A stretch of 27,150 nt of DNA from NCBI GenBank assembly GCA_031287245.1, contig JAITTD010000274.1, positions 1 to 27,150 of the forward strand, read 5' to 3'. The position numbers were made by a program, and so were the translations under genes. Every line of letters begins with the position of its first letter. Within the stretch, counting starts at the first letter, position 1. The notes under the pieces are model-generated. The model did not search any database. It saw only the letters and a program-made list of their open reading frames with translations, and was not told where the DNA came from. Origin of the DNA: Bacteroidales bacterium (GTDB lineage: Bacteria > Bacteroidota > Bacteroidia > Bacteroidales > UBA4181). Shown here piece after piece: positions 7,049-13,438 of this stretch.

Positions 7049-9451
7049 TTACTTCCTGATATTTGAGCGTATAACGCCTGCGCGGATGGTGGTTGTATGC
7101 GATTTTTGGTCCCTGAAAATCACCATATTTTGCGGTTTTTTCAAATCGGCGCCGGCAATGGCTTGATACAAATCGTCCAAATGATTGACCGGTTTGCCGG
7201 CAAAACCCAAGATGACATCGTTCGATTTCAGGTAGTCGCGCAGATGCGAATCGTATGCGGCAACGGCGACCACATACACGCCACGTTCCGTGTCCATTCC
7301 GGTAACGGAACGTTCGCCGAGTGTTTCAAGGTTTTTTAACTGTATGCCGTCCCAAGTGAGAATATCAGCGCTGCTCATAACAGAATGATATACAAGTAAA
7401 GACATTTGTGGTTTTTCGGCAATCGCTTTCAGATGTTCGGATTGTACGCCGAATTGGTTCATGTCGAAATTCTGAAATCCCATCCGAAACACCTCTGTCG
7501 ATTTGTCGGATATTCGAAAATCGCCGGTGGCAGGGTTCATAAATTCCACTTTGGAAACAATCGAATGTTCGTCCGTGCCATATTCCAGCGCAGTGCGATA
7601 AGTGACGCTGTCGGTAAAAATATTGCAGTCAATGAAGGTTCCGCGGGTATCGTGTCCGGCGGGACGTTCGTAAGGAAGCATCACGATGTTTCGGGTAAAT
7701 ACAGTACCGTTTTCCCTCAGCCACGCATGGCGGTAGAATGTGTTGTTGAGAAGAATGTTGTTTTCCACTACCCTGTAAAATCCTTCCCGCAACTTCAATC
7801 CGCCGTTGAGACATAGATTGTTGTAAATGTGATAGTTGGTAGAGCCATCGTCCAAATCAATGTCCCATCCGCGGTCGCAGCGGAAGCGATTGTTGCGTAT
7901 TTCCACGGTTTCTATGGCATCGGCAAGCACCAACTTTTTGAGGGCGCTATTGTTCAGCAGCGAGTCGAACTGTTGCCTGACGGGATGCCAGAAACGGTCC
8001 CTGCCCCATGAGTTGAACGATCCATGGTCGCCGGTTTCTTTCACGGTGTTGAACACGTCGTTAAATTCGAGGATGTGACCGCCCCAAGTGCCTTCGCTGA
8101 TATTGATTCCGGCACGTGGCGTATCGTAAATGCTGTTGTGGCTGATCGTGATGGCGCGGCACATCGACAGTTCCACACCTGTAATTTGCTTTTCGTATAG
8201 CCCGATTTGGTGAATCAGATTGTCGGACACGCGACAGTAGGCGGGATAATCATTGGTTTTCGGACCGGGCGTCATATCCAACTGTTCCACCGGCACAAAT
8301 TGCCTGTACTCAAAACTGGGAGAACGCACGGCATCAGGGTTGCCCACAAAACAAACGGCACTCGCTCCGATGCGCGTGAAATGCGAACCTGAAACCTCGC
8401 AATAACGGTTATATTTACTGAAAAAGACGGCATTACCGCCCAAATCGTAGAGATGGCAGTTTTTCACAGCACAATGTTCTGCGCCTTCAATCAACACAGC
8501 CGCACCGCGATAAACAGTCCAGTCGGAGCGGAGCAAAGGCTCATACTCTTCCATGAAGGTTCGCACGGTTTGCGTCAGGTCCATCCCCTCAACAGAGATG
8601 TTTCGCACAGGATTGGCTTCGTTTCCGCGTATTTCAATCAGATGCTTCAATTGTGGACTTTCAAATACTGCTTTTGCTACGTCTTCTCCTTCCTGCGGGC
8701 AGTAATACAGCGTTGCTTCGGCGGAATTGTAAAACCATTCGCCCGGTGCGTCCAGTTCCTCAAAGATATTTTCCACCATGCGGTTGTCTGCGTGCAGACC
8801 TGATTGGCGGTTGTTTTGCCATCCGCCTTCCATTTCGAGCTTGCCTTTCTTGTCCTTACCGGTGATTCGGTAATGGAAATCGCCCCAGTCACTGCGATGC
8901 ATGGCATGAAGGTATCCGCCTGCCGGATTTTTCCACGTTTTCACCCTTTCCGGCGATGTGGCGTCAGCCGAGGTGCCGCTGAAACGGATGGCAGAGGCAT
9001 CGTAGTTCGGATAACGCGCCTGATGACGTATCTCGCCGTTCACCAACAGCATATCCATCACAGGCGATCCGCTCAGTTTCGCTTTCAGAATCCCTTTTTT
9101 GTATGGTTGCCACTGCAGTTTATCCAAAGTTACGCCACCGCTTATTATTACCTTTTCACCGGAACAGGCACGAACGGTCAACGATTTTCCAAAAGGTTTG
9201 CTATCCTCCGGCGTAAACACCAAAGGAGAGGAAAGGCGATAAACGCCACCGCGAAGAAATATCACCACTTCGCCGGTGGCTTTCCGCGCTTCAGCCTGAG
9301 CCTTGGCTATCGTCCGGTAAGGAGATTGGAAATTGCCGATGGCAGCATCATTCCCCTCAGGGGATACATATAAATAAGTCTGAGCGTTGACAGTAAACGC
9401 AAAAAAGCAGCAAACAGACAGCGCTCCCCAAATGATTCTTTTCATTCGCAT
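7049..9451 (-). CDS. Secreted parallel beta-helix protein with PDZ domain
   Basis: The start is placed at 9451 because a signal peptide follows (MRMKRIIWG to TVNAQ, 1-24) and because a good promoter lies at 9477-9507, downstream of the longer possible start at 9529. The 800-residue product opens with YLYVSPEGND, typical of secreted right-handed parallel beta-helix carbohydrate-active proteins. Many Asn-rich rungs follow (for example ITISHNSIYDTPRAGI and VVENNILLNNTF). The segments ETGDHGSFNSWGRDRFW and GWDIDLDDGSTNYHIYNN resemble conserved acidic segments of GH141-type enzymes (fucosidase or xylanase), so a glycoside hydrolase role is likely but unproven. The last 90 residues or so (DYLKSNDVILGFAGKPVNHL) look like a PDZ domain. 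No polysaccharide-utilisation susC/susD pair is nearby. The gene is convergent with the MCE gene and separated from it by palindromic repeats. Confidence 0.85.
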   Translation of the reverse strand: MRMKRIIWGALSVCCFFAFTVNAQTYLYVSPEGNDAAIGNFQSPYRTIAKAQAEARKATGEVVIFLRGGVYRLSSPLVFTPEDSKPFGKSLTVRACSGEKVIISGGVTLDKLQWQPYKKGILKAKLSGSPVMDMLLVNGEIRHQARYPNYDASAIRFSGTSADATSPERVKTWKNPAGGYLHAMHRSDWGDFHYRITGKDKKGKLEMEGGWQNNRQSGLHADNRMVENIFEELDAPGEWFYNSAEATLYYCPQEGEDVAKAVFESPQLKHLIEIRGNEANPVRNISVEGMDLTQTVRTFMEEYEPLLRSDWTVYRGAAVLIEGAEHCAVKNCHLYDLGGNAVFFSKYNRYCEVSGSHFTRIGASAVCFVGNPDAVRSPSFEYRQFVPVEQLDMTPGPKTNDYPAYCRVSDNLIHQIGLYEKQITGVELSMCRAITISHNSIYDTPRAGINISEGTWGGHILEFNDVFNTVKETGDHGSFNSWGRDRFWHPVRQQFDSLLNNSALKKLVLADAIETVEIRNNRFRCDRGWDIDLDDGSTNYHIYNNLCLNGGLKLREGFYRVVENNILLNNTFYRHAWLRENGTVFTRNIVMLPYERPAGHDTRGTFIDCNIFTDSVTYRTALEYGTDEHSIVSKVEFMNPATGDFRISDKSTEVFRMGFQNFDMNQFGVQSEHLKAIAEKPQMSLLVYHSVMSSADILTWDGIQLKNLETLGERSVTGMDTERGVYVVAVAAYDSHLRDYLKSNDVILGFAGKPVNHLDDLYQAIAGADLKKPQNMVIFRDQKSHTTTIRAGVIRSNIRK

Positions 9452-9476
9452 TGTTTTGATAATTGTTTTGACGATG

Positions 9477-9507
9477 CAAAAGTAGATGAAATTTTTTAGA
9501 TTTCCAA
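9477..9507 (-). promoter_or_regulatory. Promoter of beta-helix gene
   Basis: On the minus strand, TTGG at 9507-9504, 19 bp, then TACTTTTG at 9484-9477 form a well-spaced Bacteroidota promoter. Transcription would start near 9470, about 20 bases before the ATG at 9451. The 33 bp at 9475-9507 match the leuC promoter on the opposite strand at 28 of 33 positions. Confidence 0.65.
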
Positions 9508-9614
9508 GTGCGGAAATACATTCAACCAATTATTTCTAAATTTTGTTTTTTAGCACACAAAATAGGGCGATATTTTTTTGCACACTTTTTTTAATCGGTT
9601 GTTTACAACAGAAG

Positions 9615-9650
9615 TAGATGAAATTTTGGAAATTTCGAAATTTTCATCTA
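9615..9650. promoter_or_regulatory. 36-bp imperfect palindrome at leuC promoter
   Basis: TAGATGAAATTTT at the left is mirrored by AAATTTTCATCTA at the right; 16 of 18 base pairs across the dyad are complementary. It overlaps the -33 element and most of the spacer of the leuC promoter, so it could be an operator for a dimeric regulator. An alternative is chance in AT-rich DNA, but the GC-containing ends (TAGATGAAA and TTTCATCTA) make that less likely. Confidence 0.5.
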
Positions 9651-9656
9651 ATTTTG
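9626..9656 (+). promoter_or_regulatory. Promoter of leuC
   Basis: TTGG at 9626-9629 and TAATTTTG at 9649-9656 are separated by 19 bp, a near-ideal Bacteroidota promoter. Transcription would begin near 9663, leaving a leader of about 40 or 55 bases depending on the start codon used. Confidence 0.65.
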
Positions 9657-9703
9657 CAATACAAACATACGATAGAATTGCATATTAAAATATTTAAAAA
9701 TCA

Positions 9704-11113
9704 ATGTATTACGCAAAAATGAAGCAGACAGTATTTGACAAAATTTGGGACAGCCACGTGGTGAAACGCATTGAGGGCGGTCCGGAAGTGTTGTACATTG
9801 ACCGTCATTTGGTGCATGAAGTGACCAGCCCGCAGGCATTTGCGGGGCTTGACCGGCGCGGCATCACCGTTGCACGTCCGCAGCAGACTTTTGCCGTGTG
9901 CGATCACAACGTGCCTACGCTCAACCAGCACCTGCCCATCGCAGAGGAGCAGTCGCGCGTGCAGGTGGAAACGCTGGCTCGCAATGCCGCCAACCACAAA
10001 GTGACGTATTTCGGCTTGGGCAATCCCAAACAGGGCGTGGTACACGTGGTGGGTCCCGACTTGGGCATCACGTTGCCCGGGCAAACCATTGTGTGCGGCG
10101 ACAGTCATACTTCCACGCATGGAGCATACGGCAGCATAGCCTTCGGCATCGGCACCAGCGAGGTGGAGATGGCGCTGGCGTCGCAGTGCATCATGCAGCC
10201 CAAACCCAAGAAAATGCTGATTGAAATCAACGGAACGTTAGGTAAATGCGTATCCGCCAAGGATTTGATACTCTACCTTGTATCCAAACTCACTGCCGGT
10301 GGCTGTACGGGCTATTTCATCGAATATGCCGGCTCAACTATTCGCAGTTTGGACATGGAAGGGCGTATGACCGTGTGCAACATGAGCATTGAGATGGGCG
10401 CACGCGGTGGATTGATTGCTCCCGACGAAACCACTTTTGCCTATTTCAAAGGGCGCGAATACGCACCCAAAGGCGCTGAATGGGACAAAGCCGTAGCCCA
10501 CTGGGAAACGTTGAAAACCGACGATGGCGCGGTGTTCGACAAAACCTGCCGCTTTGACGCCGCCGACATTGAGCCGATGATTACCTACGGCACCAATCCC
10601 GGCATGGGCATGAAAATCACGGACACCATCCCCACAGGCGAGGGACTAACCGGCACGGACAAAATCACTTACGACAAAGCGCTGCAATACATGGGGTTTC
10701 AGCCCGGACAGTCGCTCATCGGGCACGCAGTGCAGTACGTGTTTTTGGGCAGTTGTACCAATGGGCGCATTGAGGATTTCCGCGCATTCACCCATTTTGT
10801 GAAGGGCAAACGAAAGCACCCCGATGTTATCGCATGGTTAGTGCCCGGTTCGGGCACAGTGGAACGGCAAATTTGCGCCGAAGGATTGGATAAAACGCTC
10901 GAGGCTGCCGGTTTTGAACTGCGCCAGCCCGGATGTTCGGCATGTCTTGCCATGAACGAGGACAAAATTCCCGCCGGAAAATATGCAGTATCCACATCCA
11001 ACCGCAATTTTGAAGGGCGTCAAGGACCCGGATCGCGGACGTTGCTGGCGGGTCCGTTACTCGCCGCTGCCGCTGCCCTTACCGGAAAAGTGACCGACCC
11101 GAGAACCTTGTAA
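9704..11113 (+). CDS. leuC: 3-isopropylmalate dehydratase large subunit
   Basis: LeuC, with LeuD, isomerises 2-isopropylmalate to 3-isopropylmalate in leucine synthesis in the cytoplasm and carries a [4Fe-4S] cluster. The 469-residue protein matches bacterial LeuC length. Visible motifs are FDKIWDSHVV near the N-terminus, CGDSHTSTHGAYGSIAFGIG (131-150), the cluster ligand Cys351 in FLGSCTNGR, and ligands Cys411 and Cys414 in GCSACLAMNED. It ends with the usual GPGSRTLLAGPLLAAAAAL. An ATG at 9719 (MKQTVFDKIW) fits the family N-terminus better than the one at 9704, so the true protein may be five residues shorter. No leuD, leuA or leuB is adjacent, unlike the usual cluster; the next gene is an outer-membrane barrel. 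The catalytic machinery looks intact. An aconitase-family relative with another substrate cannot be fully excluded. Confidence 0.94.
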   Translation: MYYAKMKQTVFDKIWDSHVVKRIEGGPEVLYIDRHLVHEVTSPQAFAGLDRRGITVARPQQTFAVCDHNVPTLNQHLPIAEEQSRVQVETLARNAANHKVTYFGLGNPKQGVVHVVGPDLGITLPGQTIVCGDSHTSTHGAYGSIAFGIGTSEVEMALASQCIMQPKPKKMLIEINGTLGKCVSAKDLILYLVSKLTAGGCTGYFIEYAGSTIRSLDMEGRMTVCNMSIEMGARGGLIAPDETTFAYFKGREYAPKGAEWDKAVAHWETLKTDDGAVFDKTCRFDAADIEPMITYGTNPGMGMKITDTIPTGEGLTGTDKITYDKALQYMGFQPGQSLIGHAVQYVFLGSCTNGRIEDFRAFTHFVKGKRKHPDVIAWLVPGSGTVERQICAEGLDKTLEAAGFELRQPGCSACLAMNEDKIPAGKYAVSTSNRNFEGRQGPGSRTLLAGPLLAAAAALTGKVTDPRTL

Positions 11114-11134
11114 GCGATTTTTTTCTTTTTTTTC

Positions 11135-11163
11135 TTGTTTGATTCTCTTTTTTCGTATTTTTG
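11135..11163 (+). promoter_or_regulatory. Promoter of outer-membrane protein gene
   Basis: TTG at 11135-11137, 18 bp, and TATTTTTG at 11156-11163 match the Bacteroidota promoter. It sits in the 71-bp gap after leuC, about 22 bp before the ATG at 11185. This suggests the barrel gene has its own transcript. Confidence 0.55.
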
Positions 11164-11184
11164 CTGCTCAAAAATCATTAAAAA

Positions 11185-11895
11185 ATGAATAGGATTGCCA
11201 TATTATTTTTTGTTGCCGGCATGTTTTTCCTGTGCAATTCGCCGGTTTCAGCACAAAACAGACGAAATCAGGTCTATGAATTGCATCTTGGCGGTGTAGC
11301 CACCAATGTCTTTGGCGACGTAGGCAGCGGATTTCAGTTGTCGCAAACCCGTCCTGCTGTTTATATTGGCGGTCGGTATGATGTGAATGAATCTTTTTCC
11401 GCCAAGGTCAATTTTTTTGCGGGACGTACTGCCGGCACAGACGAGGGAACAGACAACGACCTTCGGAAATATTCTTTTTCTTCCTCTATATACGAAGTTT
11501 CGGCTCAAGGGGAATGGAATTTCTTGCGCATTGGCGGTAAAAAAGGATTAAGCGGCGCTTCTTCGCAAACACGCCCCTATTTATTTGTAGGAGTCGGCTT
11601 CGTTTTTTCCGAACCTGTATTTGCATACAATCAAGTAGCCGAAATTTTGCCTGACGGGGGAAGTGTCAAAGAAACAGCCGGTGGATTGGCGATTCCATTC
11701 GGGTTAGGGATACGAACCGATTTGAACCGGTTTTGGGCAGTGGGCTTGGAAATAGGCTTCCGATACTGCACAAGCGATTATTTGGACGGATTGGCAATAG
11801 AATCGCCAAAATCCAATGATTTATATTGTTTTACCTCCTTGCATTTGGCGTATAAGTTTCACTTCACAAAAGGTAAACTGGAAAAAAAACGTTAA
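11185..11895 (+). CDS. Outer-membrane beta-barrel protein, porin-like
   Basis: The 236-residue protein has a clear signal peptide (MNRIAILFFVAGMFFLCN to VSAQ, about 1-24). Alternating hydrophobic and aromatic strands follow (YELHLGGVATNVFGDVG, AVYIGGRYDVNESFSAKVNFFAG, FAIPFGLGIRTDL-like segments, FRYCTSD). It ends in HLAYKFHF followed by a basic tail. This is the pattern of small eight-stranded outer-membrane barrels of Bacteroidota. The exact function is unknown. It precedes the DUF6089-like barrel gene by 82 bp in the same direction. The two share general architecture (DVGSG or GDINP near the N-terminus, late glycine-rich strands), so they may be distant paralogues. I base the call on topology, not on a catalytic motif. 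Confidence 0.8.
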   Translation: MNRIAILFFVAGMFFLCNSPVSAQNRRNQVYELHLGGVATNVFGDVGSGFQLSQTRPAVYIGGRYDVNESFSAKVNFFAGRTAGTDEGTDNDLRKYSFSSSIYEVSAQGEWNFLRIGGKKGLSGASSQTRPYLFVGVGFVFSEPVFAYNQVAEILPDGGSVKETAGGLAIPFGLGIRTDLNRFWAVGLEIGFRYCTSDYLDGLAIESPKSNDLYCFTSLHLAYKFHFTKGKLEKKR

Positions 11896-11966
11896 AGAAT
11901 TATTATAAAATGTGCTCTTGGGACAATAAAATGATGACTCCTTCGTTTTAAATCATTTAAGGCTAA

Positions 11967-11981
11967 ATGTTATTGGATTGA
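11967..11981 (+). promoter_or_regulatory. Mini-ORF overlapping a TTG start
   Basis: An ATG at 11967 opens a four-codon frame (Met-Leu-Leu-Asp) that ends with TGA at 11979-11981. That stop overlaps the TTG at 11978 that starts the DUF6089-like gene. The arrangement could allow re-initiation after the mini-ORF. A chance ATG is the simpler alternative. Confidence 0.3.
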
Positions 11982-12682
11982 AATCAGTCAGATATAGTTT
12001 TCTCTTTTTAGTGTGTTGTCTGCAAAGTTTTGCTGTCAACGGGCAGCGATATGCCATTAATACGGATTTAGGCGTTTTTGCAGGTACTTCGTATTATTTG
12101 GGAGATATTAACCCGCGCCGGCAGTTTTATTCGCCGGGGCTGTCCTTTGGAGCGCTGCTCAAACACAATATTTCCCCGCACCATACTTTGCGAGTCAACG
12201 CCTATTACGGGCAGTTTGCAGGTAACGATTTAGATTTCAAAAACGATTATCAACAATTCCGCGCCGGCAAGTTTGAAACTTCCTTAGTGGATGCGCACAT
12301 CGGATATGAATTTAATTTTCTGCCCTATCTGTCCACCCGCGAGCATCCCAACGCGCACTCTCCCTTCCTCTTTTTTGGGATCGGTTATTCGCTCGTCGTA
12401 TCTTCTACCGTTGACGATATTTCAAACGGATATCTCAATATCCCTTTCGGGGTAGGTTATAAATATCGTTTCAATCCTGCCATCAGTGCAGGCGCTGAAT
12501 GGGGTATGCGCAAAACTTTTGCCGACGACATGGATGGCGTTGCCAACCCCGGAATAACCGGATCGTATAATTTCTTGCATAATAATGATTGGTGTTCGTA
12601 TGTTGGGATATTCATAACTTTTCGTATCTTTGAGCAAAGTTTTTCATGTCCGGCTTATAAGCAACCGATTGTATATAAATGA
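11978..12682 (+). CDS. DUF6089-like outer-membrane protein, TTG start
   Basis: The 234-residue protein has a signal peptide (KSVRYSFLFLVCCLQSFAVNG, about 2-22). The body is barrel-like: FAGTSYYLGDINPRRQFYSPG near the N-terminus, then LRVNAYYGQFAGND, FFGIGYSLVVS, and IPFGVGYKYRFNPAISAGAEWGMRKTFAD. This matches the DUF6089 family that commonly precedes uppS and bamA in Bacteroidales; its function is unknown. No in-frame ATG exists upstream of the signal peptide, since the nearby ATGs at 11931, 11934 and 11967 are in another frame. Initiation therefore appears to be at TTG 11978. The stop codon overlaps the uppS start by 4 bp (ATGA), suggesting coupled translation. A sequencing frameshift near the start is the alternative explanation for the missing ATG. 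Confidence 0.85.
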   Translation: MKSVRYSFLFLVCCLQSFAVNGQRYAINTDLGVFAGTSYYLGDINPRRQFYSPGLSFGALLKHNISPHHTLRVNAYYGQFAGNDLDFKNDYQQFRAGKFETSLVDAHIGYEFNFLPYLSTREHPNAHSPFLFFGIGYSLVVSSTVDDISNGYLNIPFGVGYKYRFNPAISAGAEWGMRKTFADDMDGVANPGITGSYNFLHNNDWCSYVGIFITFRIFEQSFSCPAYKQPIVYK

Positions 12683-13437
12683 CATACAAGGAAAAAATAG
12701 ATAAGAGCAAATTGCCGTTGCACGTTGCTGTCATCATGGACGGGAACGGCAGATGGGCAAAGCAGAAAGGAAATCAACGGATTTTCGGACACCGCAACGG
12801 CGTTACTGCCGTGCGGGAAACAGTGGAAGCCGCCGCCGAATCAGGTCTTTCTTTTCTGACGCTGTATGCTTTTTCGACCGAAAACTGGCAGCGTCCGAAG
12901 CTGGAGGTGGACGCGCTGATGTCGCTTTTGGTGTCGTCCCTGCATGGCGAAACGCCGACCCTGATGAAAAACAGCATCCGGTTGACGACAATCGGCAATA
13001 CCAATGCCCTGTCAGCCGATGTGAACAAAGAATTGCAGACAACCATTGATAAAACGGCAAATAACACCGGTTTGAATTTGGTACTTGCCTTGAATTATAG
13101 CGGACGGTGGGAAATGATCCGCGCAGCACAGGACATTCAGGCTGATGCAGCAGAAGGGAAATTGAAACAGATTAGCGAGAACGTTTTTGCAGAATATCTG
13201 GCCACTCGCAATATGCCCGACCCCGAGTTGCTTATCCGCACCGGCGGCGAATATCGAATCAGTAATTTTTTGTTGTGGCAGTTGGCTTACACCGAGTTAT
13301 ATTTCACATCCACTTTGTGGCCCGATTTCCGCAAAGAGGATTTTTTCAAAGCCATCGTCGATTTTCAGCAGCGGGAACGCCGCTTCGGAAAAACGAGCGA
13401 ACAGTTAGAACAGTATGAATCATCACAAAATCAATAA
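12679..13437 (+). CDS. uppS: Isoprenyl (undecaprenyl diphosphate) synthase
   Basis: Cytosolic cis-prenyltransferase that adds isopentenyl units to farnesyl diphosphate to make the C55 lipid carrier used for peptidoglycan and surface polysaccharides. The 252-residue protein shows the full family set: VAVIMDGNGRWAKQKG with catalytic Asp21, then FGHRNGVTAVRE, LTLYAFSTENWQRP, LALNYSGRWEM, and DPELLIRTGGEYRISNFLLWQ near the C-terminal third. The usual RTSGE reads RTGGE. Length is normal. It overlaps the preceding DUF6089-like gene by 4 bp. Its stop is one base before the likely bamA start at 13439, so the three genes are almost certainly co-transcribed and translationally coupled. The link with bamA is conserved in Bacteroidales and ties envelope precursor supply to outer-membrane assembly. 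Confidence 0.97.
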   Translation: MTYKEKIDKSKLPLHVAVIMDGNGRWAKQKGNQRIFGHRNGVTAVRETVEAAAESGLSFLTLYAFSTENWQRPKLEVDALMSLLVSSLHGETPTLMKNSIRLTTIGNTNALSADVNKELQTTIDKTANNTGLNLVLALNYSGRWEMIRAAQDIQADAAEGKLKQISENVFAEYLATRNMPDPELLIRTGGEYRISNFLLWQLAYTELYFTSTLWPDFRKEDFFKAIVDFQQRERRFGKTSEQLEQYESSQNQ

Positions 13438-13438
13438 T

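Noticed and set aside
9345..9372. Sequence ATTCCCCTCAGGGGATACATAT inside the beta-helix gene resembling the 6942-6963 repeat
   Set aside because: It encodes the conserved YVSPEGND motif of the protein family, so protein constraint explains it; the resemblance to the repeat is probably coincidental.
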